From: JAUXJB01 sp965226855
Lineage (GTDB): Bacteria > Myxococcota_A > UBA9160 > SZUA-336
Reading direction: 5' to 3'
Length of the DNA stretch: 64,000 bases
Assembly (NCBI GenBank): GCA_965226855.1
Contig: CBDDEE010000031.1
Location: forward strand, 434,001 to 498,000
A program made the translations under genes and the position numbers. This document shows positions 54,324 through 63,554 of the stretch, piece after piece (positions within the stretch are counted from its first letter, which is position 1; the number at the start of each line of letters is the position of its first letter). Below the pieces are notes generated by a model, which saw only the letters and a program-made list of their open reading frames with translations, was not told where the DNA came from and did not search any database.

Positions 54324-55241
54324 CTATACCCGGGTCAGCCACGAGTCGTACTTGCTCTCGCGTCCTCGCACCGCATCGAAGTAGGTCGACTGGAGGGTGC
54401 GCGTGATGGCACCGCGCACGCCGCTGCCGATCACTCGATCGTCCAGCTCGCGGATGGGCGTGACCTCGGCTGCGGTTCCCGTAAGAAAGCACTCGTCGGC
54501 AATGTAGAGCTCGTCTCGCGTGATGGGCTGCTCCACGACCTCGATCCCCTTGTCGCGAGCGATCCGGACCACGGCGTCGCGCGTGATGCCCTCCAGGATC
54601 GAAGCGAGGGGAGGCGTCTTCAGGGTCCCGTCGCGGACGAGGAACACGTTCTCGCCCGAGGCCTCGGACACGAGACCGGTCGTGTCCAGCATGATGGCCT
54701 CGTCGTAGCCCAGACGCGTGACCTCGCGCTTGGCCAGAATCGAGTTGACGTAGTCGCCGCACGTCTTCGCCTTGGTCATGGTCACGTTCGGGTGGTGCCG
54801 CGAGTAGGAAGACACCTTGGCACGAATGCCCCGCTCGAGACCCTCTGCACCGAGATACGCCCCCCAGGGCCACACGATGAGCGCCATCTGCACGGGGTTG
54901 TCCGTAGGCAGAAGGCCCATCGCGCCCTCACCGAGATAGACGAGCGGGCGGATGTAGCCTTCGGCCAGCCCGTTGACGCGCAGCGTCTCCTTGATAGCGC
55001 CCGCGATCCGCTCGACCGGGTACGGAATCTCCAGCTCGAGAATCTTCGCGGAGTTGTAGAGACGAGCGAGGTGCTCGTCCAGCCGGAAGACGGCGCTCGA
55101 TCCGTCGTCGCACTCGTAGCAGCGGATCCCCTCGAAGACGCCCAGCCCGTAGTGCAGCGTGTGCGTGAGAATCGGGACCCTCGCCTCGTCCCAGGGGACA
55201 AACTCTCCGTTCAGCCAGACCTGTTCGGTCTTCTCGACCAC
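54324..55241 (-). CDS. ilvE: Branched-chain amino acid aminotransferase
   Basis: 305 residues from GTG 55241, 5 bases after the J-domain gene stop. Class IV PLP fold: VWLNGEFVPWDEARVPILTH, THTLHYGLGVFEGIRCYE, the PLP lysine in NVTMTKAKTCGDYVNSILAK, DEAIMLDTTGLVSEASGENV, FLVRDGTLKTP, LEGITRDAV and FLTGTAAEVTPIRELDDR. Catalyses the last step of valine, leucine and isoleucine synthesis. Transcribed with the upstream J-domain remnant. Confidence 0.94.
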   Translation of the reverse strand: MVEKTEQVWLNGEFVPWDEARVPILTHTLHYGLGVFEGIRCYECDDGSSAVFRLDEHLARLYNSAKILELEIPYPVERIAGAIKETLRVNGLAEGYIRPLVYLGEGAMGLLPTDNPVQMALIVWPWGAYLGAEGLERGIRAKVSSYSRHHPNVTMTKAKTCGDYVNSILAKREVTRLGYDEAIMLDTTGLVSEASGENVFLVRDGTLKTPPLASILEGITRDAVVRIARDKGIEVVEQPITRDELYIADECFLTGTAAEVTPIRELDDRVIGSGVRGAITRTLQSTYFDAVRGRESKYDSWLTRV

Positions 55242-55246
55242 TGTTC

Positions 55247-56365
55247 TTACTTCTTCTTTCCGAGTCCGAAGAGCGTCTTGCTCACACTCTTCGGTTTGCG
55301 CATCTCGATCAGGCGGAGCTCCTGACTGGCCTCGACGTGCTTGGGGCGAAGCTCGAGAACCTTTCGGAACATTCTCTCCGCTCGCGCAGGTTCTTCGCAA
55401 GCCTTATGCAGCTTGGCAAGGTAGTAGTAGCCGCTCGGTGAGTTCGGGGCGAGGCTCGTCGCCTTCTCGATCTGCTCCAGCGCCTCCCGCTTGACGCTCG
55501 TGTTCTCGGGATTTTGCAGGAACTGGGCCCAGCCCATGAGCGCGTAGAACTCGCCTTCCTCAGGGTCGAGCTTGAGAGCCCAGTTGAGGGCGTCGATCGC
55601 GTCGGAGTACTCGCGCCGCTTGACGAAGTCCTCGGCCTTTTGAAACTGCTGCTCGGCAGTGAGGATCTTGGTGACCGCGGCCCTGCTCTCCTTGGACTCG
55701 CCGCCTTTACTTAGCTTATTCAAGTAGTTGCGCAGCCGCTCCGGATCGCTCAGGACCTCGTGCGCCTGCGAGATGCGCGCGAACACCTCCGAGGCGAGGG
55801 CCTGCAGCTTGGCGCCCTGGCTCCCTAGCTTGTCGGGGTGATAGCGCTTCGCGAGCTCGACGAAGGCCTTGCGCGCGTCCGCCAGCGTGGCCTTGGTGTC
55901 GAGACCGAGCACCTCGAAGTGGTTCTGTCGCTTCTGCTTTCGCTTCTGCTGCTGGAGCTCCTCCGCCAGCTTGGCATCCCCGGCACTTGCTCCGTCCCCA
56001 GCCTGGGTGAAGGTCACACAGCCCACGAGCCACATGGCGTAGAGGGTCGACGCGTGATCTCGGAGCAATGCGCTCACACGCTTCTCGGAGCGCAGGGCTT
56101 GCAGCAGGGCCTCTGCCGCGCCTCCGAGCTCCTCTCCCTTCAGTGCCGCAGCGTCCGGCGACACGTCGGAGTCATGATAGGGCTCGAGCTCTCGGTCCCG
56201 CAGCGAGGAGTGAATGACGCCGGCACCCTGGACGATCACTTGCCTGGGCGTCCACCCCTCCACCTCGCTGCCCCGCCTCCTCCCACCGGAGCCCTCCACG
56301 AACCACGCCTCACCTTCGATCCAGGACAAGAGGTCGAGCAGCTTGTCGCGCGACTGCTCCACTAG
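55247..56365 (-). pseudogene. 3' part of an interrupted gene: end of PATAN domain, J domain and TPR
   Basis: The frame opens at GTG 56362 inside the CTAG that borders the insertion array, so it has no natural start. Residues 1-40 (QSRDKLLDLLSWIEGEAWF) are the end of a PATAN/DUF4388 domain. Around residue 145-215 is a J domain (HFEVLGLDTKATLADARKAF, ELAKRYHPDKLG with HPD). TPR helices follow (FVKRREYSDAIDALNWALKL, MFRKVLELRPKHVEASQELR). Together with 61758-62465 it formed one receiver-PATAN-J-TPR protein. It may still be expressed as a J-TPR fragment. Confidence 0.85.
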
Positions 56366-57686
56366 GAGAGTGACCCAAGATTCCCTTATTGGCTAACTTG
56401 GGAGCGTGGGGGAAGAGGTCATGTTCAAGGCGTATGTGCCGCAGCAGGGCGAGCTGCTACCGGCGCACGTGGGGGAGGCTCTGGATCCATCGGATCCGGC
56501 GCTGTTCATCGACGATTTGGTGGAGTCGCTGGATCTGCGGCGGTTCGAGAAGCGGTATCGCCGGCGTGGAGAGCGAGCCTTCCCGCCTCGGATGCTGTTG
56601 AAGCTGTGGCTTCTGGGGGCGGTCGTGGGCGTGTACAGCGGGCGGGAGCTTGCGCGACGGCTGCACTACGACCTGCGGTTTCGCTACCTCGCGGCTGGGC
56701 TACGACCGAACTTCCGGACGATCAACCGATTCCGGGACCGTCACCACAAGGACTTCCGAGAGGTGTTCTTGCAGACGCTGAAGGTGGCGCAGGCGATGGG
56801 GCTTGTGAAGCTCGGGCAGGTGGCGGTAGACGGCACGAAGATCCGGGCGAACACGTCGCGGTCCAAGGCGATGAGCCACGCGCGGATGCTGGAGGCGGAG
56901 GATCAGCTGAGCGACGAGATCGAGCAGATCGTGGCGCAGATGGACGAGCTCAACGCTGCGGAAGAGCAAGAGCACGGGACGACGATGGCGGAGGTGGGCT
57001 TCCAGAAGAGCTACAGCTGCGCGAGCGACGACGGGAGCGGATCCGAGCGGCCCGGGAGCAGCTGGAGCGGGAGAAGGGGGAGAAGCTCGAAGCGAAGCAC
57101 CAGAAGAGCTTCGCGGACCCCGAAGCGAACATGATGAAGACCGAGGGATCCTTGCAGTCCTGCTACAACGCGCAGCTGGCGACGAGTGAGGACGGCCTGA
57201 TCGTGGCGAACGAGCTGACAGAGAAGGCCAATGACTACGAGCAGTTGGAGCCCATGGTCGAGGCAATCGAGACGAACACGAGTCAGCGAGCGGAGATTCT
57301 GCTGGCCGACAACGGGTACTTGAGCGAGTCGGAAGGCGTTGGAACGGCGGGGACAACAGGCGTTGATCGCGGTCCGCGGGCGGAAGTCGTCCCGCTGGCC
57401 CAAGGGAGCCCGGGCGCAGCGGATGCACCGGATCTTACGACTCCACCTCAGCAACGCTACGCGCCGGAAGACCCAGGCGGAGCGGCCGTTTGCCTCAAGG
57501 CACGAAGCGGTTTGATGCTGCGCGGCCCACCCGGGATGCTGGAGGCGTGATCCGGGTGCGGACCCGTCGCGCACGTCACTGGATCTGACCTCACCTCGCT
57601 CGGACCCCCGTTGGACAGAGCTCGAGCAGATTGCGGCGCGACTCGCTCAATCACCTAGGAGCCCACCCGAATCTTGGGTCACTCTC
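56366..57686 (+). mobile_element. IS1182-like element, copy 1 (degraded)
   Basis: Left end GAGAGTGACCCAAGATTC, right end its reverse complement at 57669-57686. About 120 bases shorter than copy 3 through many small deletions, concentrated in the right third. Confidence 0.85.
56421..57550 (+). pseudogene. IS1182-like transposase, broken
   Basis: ATG 56421 opens MFKAYVPQQGELLPAHVGEA and keeps the frame to about 56985, where one G is missing from a G4 run relative to copy 3. The rest is scattered over other frames (e.g. SLQSCYNAQLATSEDGLIVA) with further deletions near 57330, 57465-57540. It cannot give a full transposase. Confidence 0.88.
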
Positions 57687-57687
57687 C

Positions 57688-59038
57688 GACCCAAGATTCC
57701 CTTATTGGCTAACTTGGGAGCGTGGGGGAAGAGGTCATGTTCAAGGCGTATGTGCCGCAGCAGAGCTGCTACCGGCGCACGTGGGGGAGGCTCTGGATCC
57801 ATCGGATCCGGCGCTGTTCATCGACGATTTGGTGGAGTCGCTGGATCTGCGGCGGTTCGAGAAGCGGTTCGCCGGCGTGGAGAGCGAGCCTTCCCGCCTC
57901 GGATGCTGTTGAAGCTGTGGCTTCTGGGGGCGGTCGTGGGCGTGTACAGCGGGCGGGAGCTTGCGCGACGGCTGCACTACGACCTGCGGTTTCGCTACCT
58001 CGCGGCTGGGCTACGACCGAACTTCCGGACGATCAACCGATTCCGGGACCGTCACCACAGGACTTCCGAGAGGTGTTCTTGCAGACGCTGAAGGTGGCGC
58101 AGGCGATGGGGCTTGTGAAGCTCGGGCAGGTGGCGGTAGACGGCACGAAGATCCGGGCGACACGTCGCGGTCCAAGGCGATGAGCCACGCGCGGATGCTG
58201 GAGGCGGAGGATCAGCTGAGCGACGAGATCGAGCAGATCGTGGCGCAGATGGACGAGCTCAACGCTGTGCAAGAGCACGGGGACGACGATGGCGGAGGTG
58301 GGCTTCCAGAAGAGCTACAGCTGCGCGAGCGGCGACGGGAGCGGATCCGAGCGGCCCGGGAGCAGCTGGAGCGGGAGAAGGGGGAGAAGCTCGAAGCGAA
58401 GCACCAGATGAGCTTCGCGGACCCCGAAGCGAACATGATGAAGACCGAGGGGATCCTTGCAGTGGCGACTGCCTGATCGTGGCAAGCGACGAGATCGAGC
58501 ACGAGGCAATCGAGACGAACACGAGTCAGCGAGCGGAGATTCTGCTGGCCGACAACGGGTACCTGAGCGAGTCGAACCTGAAGGCGTTGGAACGGCGGGG
58601 ACAACAGGCGTTGATCGCGGTCCGCGGGCGGAAGTCGTCCCGCTGGAGAGCCCGGGCGCAGCGGATGCACCGGATCTTACGACTGCCCTGGGCCCAGCAA
58701 CGCTACGCGCAGCGGAAGACCCAGGCGGAGCGGCCGTTTGAGATCAAGGCACGACAGCGGTTTCGGCGCTTCATGCTGCGCGGCCAGGAGAAGGTGACGG
58801 GAGAGTGGGACCTGGTGTGCTCGGGCTTCAACGTGATGGCGCTCTGCCGAGCGCAGATGGCGTGATCGGGCGGGTGCGGACCCGTTTCGCGCACGTCAGG
58901 CCCTGGATCTGACGCATGTCTGTGTAGATCGACATCTACCGGCTACCTCGGACCCCCGTTGGCCCGTACATCGCTCCACGTCCAGTTGGGGGCCCTCGCT
59001 ACAATCACCTCCGCCCACCCGAATCTTGGGTCACTCTC
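57688..59038 (+). mobile_element. IS1182-like element, copy 2 (degraded)
   Basis: Begins GACCCAAGATTC, lacking the first six bases of the terminal repeat; right end intact at 59021-59038. Internal small deletions compared with copy 3; right third well preserved. Confidence 0.85.
57737..58865 (+). pseudogene. IS1182-like transposase, broken
   Basis: Starts MFKAYVPQQSCYRRTWGRLW because GGCG is missing in the GELLPAH region, shifting the frame. Later deletions of 1-30 bases occur near 57870, 58062, 58162, 58266 and 58463-58505. The C-terminus is readable from 58479 (NTSQRAEILLADNGYLSESN, then MLRGQEKVTGEWDLVCSGFN). Confidence 0.88.
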
Positions 59039-59042
59039 CTAG

Positions 59043-60482
59043 GAGAGTGACCCAAGATTCCCTTATTGGCTAACTTGGGAGCGTGGGGGAAGAGGTCATG
59101 TTCAAGGCGTATGTGCCGCAGCAGGGCGAGCTGCTACCGGCGCACGTGGGGGAGGCTCTGGATCCATCGGATCCGGCGCTGTTCATCGACGATTTGGTGG
59201 AGTCGCTGGATCTGCGGCGGTTCGAGAAGCGGTATCGCCGGCGTGGAGAGCGAGCCTTCCCGCCTCGGATGCTGTTGAAGCTGTGGCTTCTGGGGGCGGT
59301 CGTGGGCGTGTACAGCGGGCGGGAGCTTGCGCGACGGCTGCACTACGACCTGCGGTTTCGCTACCTCGCGGCTGGGCTACGACCGAACTTCCGGACGATC
59401 AACCGATTCCGGGACCGTCACCACAGGGACTTCCGAGAGGTGTTCTTGCAGACGCTGAAGGTGGCGCAGGCGATGGGGCTTGTGAAGCTCGGGCAGGTGG
59501 CGGTAGACGGCACGAAGATCCGGGCGAACACGTCGCGGTCCAAGGCGATGAGCCACGCGCGGATGCTGGAGGCGGAGGATCAGCTGAGCGACGAGATCGA
59601 GCAGATCGTGGCGCAGATGGACGAGCTCAACGCTGCGGAAGAGCAAGAGCACGGGGACGACGATGGCGGAGGTGGGCTTCCAGAAGAGCTACAGCTGCGC
59701 GAGCGACGACGGGAGCGGATCCGAGCGGCCCGGGAGCAGCTGGAGCGGGAGAAGGGGGAGAAGCTCGAAGCGAAGCACCAGAAGAGCTTCGCGGACCCCG
59801 AAGCGAACATGATGAAGACCGAGGGATCCTTGCAGTCCTGCTACAACGCGCAGCTGGCGACGAGTGAGGACGGCCTGATCGTGGCGAACGAGCTGACAGA
59901 GAAGGCCAATGACTACGAGCAGTTGGAGCCCATGGTCGAGGCAATCGAGACGAACACGAGTCAGCGAGCGGAGATTCTGCTGGCCGACAACGGGTACCTG
60001 AGCGAGTCGAACCTGAAGGCGTTGGAACGGCGGGGACAACAGGCGTTGATCGCGGTCCGCGGGCGGAAGTCGTCCCGCTGGCCCAAGGGAGCCCGGGCGC
60101 AGCGGATGCACCGGATCTTACGACTGCCCTGGGCCCAGCAACGCTACGCGCAGCGGAAGACCCAGGCGGAGCGGCCGTTTGCCGAGATCAAGGCACGACA
60201 GCGGTTTCGGCGCTTCATGCTGCGCGGCCAGGAGAAGGTGACGGGAGAGTGGGACCTGGTGTGCTCGGGCTTCAACGTGATGGCGCTCTGCCGAGCGCAG
60301 ATGGCGTGATCGGGCGGGTGCGGACCCGTTTCGCGCACGTCAGGCCCTGGATCTGACGCATATCTGTGTAGATCGACATCTACCGGCTACCTCGGACCCC
60401 CGTTGGCCCGTACATCGCTCCACGTCCAGTTGGGGGCCCTCGCTACAATCACCTCCGCCCACCCGAATCTTGGGTCACTCTC
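59043..60482 (+). mobile_element. IS1182-like element, copy 3 (apparently intact)
   Basis: 1440 bp between CTAG tetranucleotides, with perfect 18-bp terminal inverted repeats (59043-59060 and 60465-60482; GAGAGTGACCCAAGATTC). One transposase gene. Reference copy for the other two. Confidence 0.9.
59098..60309 (+). CDS. IS1182-like transposase
   Basis: 403 residues from ATG 59098 (MFKAYVPQQGELLPAHVGEA); GTG 59083 would add 5 residues. N-terminal DUF772-like helical domain (RMLLKLWLLGAVVGVYSGRE, LARRLHYDLRFRYLAAGLRP). DDE motifs: VDGTKIRANTSRSKAMSHAR (D1), EILLADNGYLSESNLKALER (D2) and ERPFAEIKARQRFRRFMLRG (E). A charged helical insertion lies between D1 and D2, as in IS1182 members. Probably functional, and could act on the other two copies. 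Confidence 0.9.
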   Translation: MFKAYVPQQGELLPAHVGEALDPSDPALFIDDLVESLDLRRFEKRYRRRGERAFPPRMLLKLWLLGAVVGVYSGRELARRLHYDLRFRYLAAGLRPNFRTINRFRDRHHRDFREVFLQTLKVAQAMGLVKLGQVAVDGTKIRANTSRSKAMSHARMLEAEDQLSDEIEQIVAQMDELNAAEEQEHGDDDGGGGLPEELQLRERRRERIRAAREQLEREKGEKLEAKHQKSFADPEANMMKTEGSLQSCYNAQLATSEDGLIVANELTEKANDYEQLEPMVEAIETNTSQRAEILLADNGYLSESNLKALERRGQQALIAVRGRKSSRWPKGARAQRMHRILRLPWAQQRYAQRKTQAERPFAEIKARQRFRRFMLRGQEKVTGEWDLVCSGFNVMALCRAQMA

Positions 60483-60486
60483 CTAG

Positions 60487-61757
60487 CAGGCTGCTGAAAA
60501 ACTCCTCATCGAAGGGTACCTTTGAGGGAAGCCCCAAGGGGGAGATGTGAGAGGACCGCAGACGCTCCAGGGTGGGATCTTCAGCTACGTATCGCTGGAG
60601 TCCCGGATTCCCGAGGACCATCCGCTTCGAGCGATCCGGCGACTGGTGGACGCGGCGCTGGAGCAGCTGTCGCGACGCTTCGATGGTATCTACGCCAAAG
60701 GGGTCGGCCGACCGTCGGTCCCGCCGGAGCAGCTGTTGCGGGCGCTGCTGTTGCAGGTGCTGTACACGATCCGGAGCGAGCGCCAGCTGATCGAGCAGAT
60801 CGACTACAACCTGCTCTACCGCTGGTTCGTGGGCCTGGAGCTGGACGATGAGGTGTTCAGCGCGACGGTGTTCACCAAGAATCGGGAACGGCTGCTGAAG
60901 GGCGAGATCGCTCAGCATTTCTTCGAGGCGGTGCTGGCGCAGGCGGAGTCGGAGGGGTTGGTGTCATCGGAGCACTTCACGGTGGACGGGACGCTGATCG
61001 AGGCGTGGGCGAGCCAGAAGAGCTTCGTGCGCAAGGACGAGAAGCGCAGGGACGATGACGACCCGGGCAACCCGACGGTCAACTTCCGGGGCGAGAAGCG
61101 GAGCAACCAGACGCATGCGTCGAGGACGGATCCGGACGCCCGACTGGCGGGGATGAGGGGCCAGGGCGCGCGGCTCGCGTATCAGGGACACGTCGTGACG
61201 GAGAACCGCAACGGCCTGGTGGTGGCGGCGAAGCTCACTCAGGCGTCGGGGTATGCGGAGCGCGAAGCGGCTCTCGAGATGGTGCTGGGTCTGGGGGGCG
61301 CTCGCCGGATCACCCTGGCTGGAGACAAGGGCTACGACGCCAAGAGCTTTGTGCAGGCGCTTCGGGCCTGGAGCGTTACCCCGCACGTGGCACAGAACAC
61401 GACGAACCGCCGAAGCGCGATCGATCGAAGGACCACAGGACACCCGGGCTACGAGGTGAGCCAGCGCTTCCGCAAACGGGTGGAGGAGGTGTTTGGCTGG
61501 ATGAAGACGGTGGGCTTGATGCGCAAGACCCGGCACCGGGGCACGGATCGGGTCGGCTGGGTCTTCACCTTCACTGCTGCGGCCTACAACCTGGTCCGTA
61601 TCCGCAACCTGTTGGAGGCGACATAGCTCATGATCCCGCAAGATCTACCCGTGCGACACCGAACCGGTTCGTACCGGGAACGGCGATCCCTCTCCCTGCT
61701 CGGCACGCCTCCCGTCAGAGGCGTCCCGCCCAACCCAGTCACTTTCTCCGCAGCCTG
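60487..61757 (+). mobile_element. IS5-type insertion sequence
   Basis: 1271 bp between CTAG tetranucleotides. Terminal inverted repeats of 17 bp: CAGGCTGCTGAAAAACT on the left and CAGGCTGCGGAGAAAGT (complement) on the right, 14 of 17 matching. Target CTAG fits the 4-bp C-T-A-rich preference known for IS5 relatives. Confidence 0.88.
60547..61626 (+). CDS. IS5-family transposase
   Basis: 359 residues, GTG start after GGGGGAG. DUF772 domain at the N-terminus (RIPEDHPLRAIRRLVDAALE, LLRALLLQVLYTIRSERQLI). DDE residues: FTVDGTLIEAWASQKSFVRK (D1), LAGDKGYDAKSFVQALRAW (D2) and RKRVEEVFGWMKTVGLMRKT (E with the YREK-like helix). Appears intact. A 67-base segment covering D1 recurs inside pilY1 at 24194-24260. 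Confidence 0.92.
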   Translation: MRGPQTLQGGIFSYVSLESRIPEDHPLRAIRRLVDAALEQLSRRFDGIYAKGVGRPSVPPEQLLRALLLQVLYTIRSERQLIEQIDYNLLYRWFVGLELDDEVFSATVFTKNRERLLKGEIAQHFFEAVLAQAESEGLVSSEHFTVDGTLIEAWASQKSFVRKDEKRRDDDDPGNPTVNFRGEKRSNQTHASRTDPDARLAGMRGQGARLAYQGHVVTENRNGLVVAAKLTQASGYAEREAALEMVLGLGGARRITLAGDKGYDAKSFVQALRAWSVTPHVAQNTTNRRSAIDRRTTGHPGYEVSQRFRKRVEEVFGWMKTVGLMRKTRHRGTDRVGWVFTFTAAAYNLVRIRNLLEAT

Positions 61758-62465
61758 CTAGGGCACGGTCCAGCTGCGCCTGCGGATCGCACCCAGCTTG
61801 ACGAGCAACGCCCCTTGCGGCTGACCAGAGGCCCGGGAGCGTCGCTGCGCCTCCTGGTACGCCCTCTCGTCGATGTGGCCTGCATCGAACAGGCGGCGTC
61901 CGAGGGTCTCCTTGGCCAGGTTGGAGCGAATGGCTCGGGGCACCCCCCGCTCCAGCAGCAGCTCTTTGTGACGCTTTCCGTGCTGGAAGTGAATCACGCC
62001 GCTCTTACCGTCGCGCATAGGGGCCCACAAGATGCGCGCCGCGGCAAACTTCGAGAGGTCGTTGCGTTCCTGCTCGACCTCGGCCGGCTCCTTCTTCTGC
62101 GGTTTGCCCAGTATCTGAGCGAGATGCCGGGCGAGATCGCGGGCGGAGAACGGCTTCTCCAGAAACACGGCCACGCCCGCGTTCTCGAGGTCGCGCGCGA
62201 CGCTTTTCCCGCGATAGACGCCGCTCATCGCAATGAGGGGAATCTGGCGGGACCGATCGACGGCGCGCAGCTTATGCACGACCCCGAGCCCGTCGACCTT
62301 CGGCAGCAGAAGGTCCAGCAGCACGAGATCCGGGCGGTGCTCCTCTACCGCCTCCAGCGCGGCGGCACCGTCGTGGACGCTACGGACGGAGTATCCCAGC
62401 TTCTCGATCGCACGCCCGAGTGAGCGACACAGCGCGCGATCGTCTTCTGCGATCAGAACTTCCAC
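61758..62465 (-). pseudogene. 5' part of an interrupted gene: receiver and start of PATAN domain
   Basis: Receiver domain from MEVLIAEDDRALCRSLGRAI with Asp 51 in LVLLDLLLPKVDG, MSGV and the FLEKPF lysine. After a linker comes PATAN/DUF4388: LWAPMRDGKSGVIHFQHGKR, ELLLERGVPRAIRSNLAKET, LGRRLFDAGHIDERAYQEAQ, GALLVKLGAI. The frame then ends RRRSWTVP at TAG 61758-61760, inside the CTAG beside the array. One base is missing near 61780: shifted, it reads AQLDRALVEQ and runs into the left half at 56365. Originally one gene with 55247-56365. Confidence 0.88.
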
Positions 62466-62510
62466 CCTACCGCGCCTCCGGAGGAGCTGAGACTCTCAGC
62501 GCTGTATCGG

Positions 62511-63554
62511 TCAGAGACCGGCAGTGAGTAAGTCCCGGAGCCCCTGCTCCAAGGGGGCACGGGCGATGCCGCGCTCCGTCACGATGGCGCTGATGTATGC
62601 AGCTGGCGTGACGTCGAAGGCGGGGTGAAGCGCCGTGACCCCCGGAGGCGTGATGCGCTGGCCGGCAATCACTACAACCTCGTCGGACGTGCGCTCCTCG
62701 ATCGGAATGTCCGCTCCTGTAGCGGTCTTCGGATCGACGCTGGAGAGTGGAGCCGCGACGTAAAACGGGATGCCGTGCGCATGCGCCAGCACTGCCAGGC
62801 TGTAGGTTCCGATCTTGTTCGCGACGTCGCCGTTTCGCGCGATGCGATCCGCGCCGACGATCACCAGGTCGATCTCGCCGCGGGCCATCAGCGTCCCACC
62901 CATGGAGTCGGTGATCAGGGTCACCGGGATGTCGTCCCGGCTGAGCTCCCAGGTCGTGAGCCGGGCCCCCTGCAGGTAGGGACGGGTCTCGGAAGCGATC
63001 ACCCGCTCGATGAGCCCCTCGCGCGCCGCCGAGCGGATGACCCCGAGCGCAGTGCCGTAGCCGGCAGTCGCGAGGCCACCGGCGTTGCAGTGGGTCAGCA
63101 CGCGCGCCCCGGGCGCGAAGAGCTCGAGGCCACAGTCACCGATGGCGCGACACGTGGCCACGTCCTCGTCGTGCATGGCCTGGGCCAGAGCCCTGGCCTC
63201 TGCTCGCAGCTGCTCCGGGGCCACTGCGTCCGCAAGCAGACGCCGGAGGTGGGCGGCGATCCTGTCGAGTGCCCAGGACAGATTCACGGCGGTCGGCCGT
63301 GTGCGCGCGAGTCGCTCGACGATGTGCTCGAGCGTCGCGCCGAGCTGATCGTCCGGGCAGCGCGACAGCTCCACCGCGACGCCCATCGCGGCCGCGATGC
63401 CGATGGCCGGTGCGCCCCGCACGACCATGTCCTCGATGGCGCGCGCCACCTCCTCGCCGCTCCTCTGCAGCACGTACTTCTCCTCGCCGGGGAGCGCGCG
63501 CTGGTCGAGCATCTCCACACCATCCGGCACGAGGCGCAGGGTGAAGAAGCTCAT
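62511..63554 (-). CDS. mtnA: S-methyl-5-thioribose-1-phosphate isomerase
   Basis: 347 residues. VRGAPAIGIAAAMGVAVELS, RPTAVNLSWALDRI, LTHCNAGGLATAGYGTALGV (catalytic Cys), SETRPYLQGARLTTWELSRD, VGADRIARNGDVANKIGTYS (catalytic Asp) and YVAAPLSSVD are all MtnA signatures. Converts methylthioribose-1-P to methylthioribulose-1-P in methionine salvage. Its ATG overlaps the stop of the upstream gene (ATGA). Confidence 0.95.
   Translation of the reverse strand: MSFFTLRLVPDGVEMLDQRALPGEEKYVLQRSGEEVARAIEDMVVRGAPAIGIAAAMGVAVELSRCPDDQLGATLEHIVERLARTRPTAVNLSWALDRIAAHLRRLLADAVAPEQLRAEARALAQAMHDEDVATCRAIGDCGLELFAPGARVLTHCNAGGLATAGYGTALGVIRSAAREGLIERVIASETRPYLQGARLTTWELSRDDIPVTLITDSMGGTLMARGEIDLVIVGADRIARNGDVANKIGTYSLAVLAHAHGIPFYVAAPLSSVDPKTATGADIPIEERTSDEVVVIAGQRITPPGVTALHPAFDVTPAAYISAIVTERGIARAPLEQGLRDLLTAGL

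Larger units (their letters stand above)
56362..61761 (+). mobile_element. Array of four insertion sequences bordered by CTAG
   Basis: Three head-to-tail copies of one IS1182-like element followed by one IS5-type element, all in the plus orientation. CTAG occurs at 56362-56365, 59039-59042, 60483-60486 and 61758-61761, i.e. at both outer edges and two of three inner junctions. The first inner junction (57687) lacks it because about 9 bases are missing. The array splits one chromosomal gene. Confidence 0.88.
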
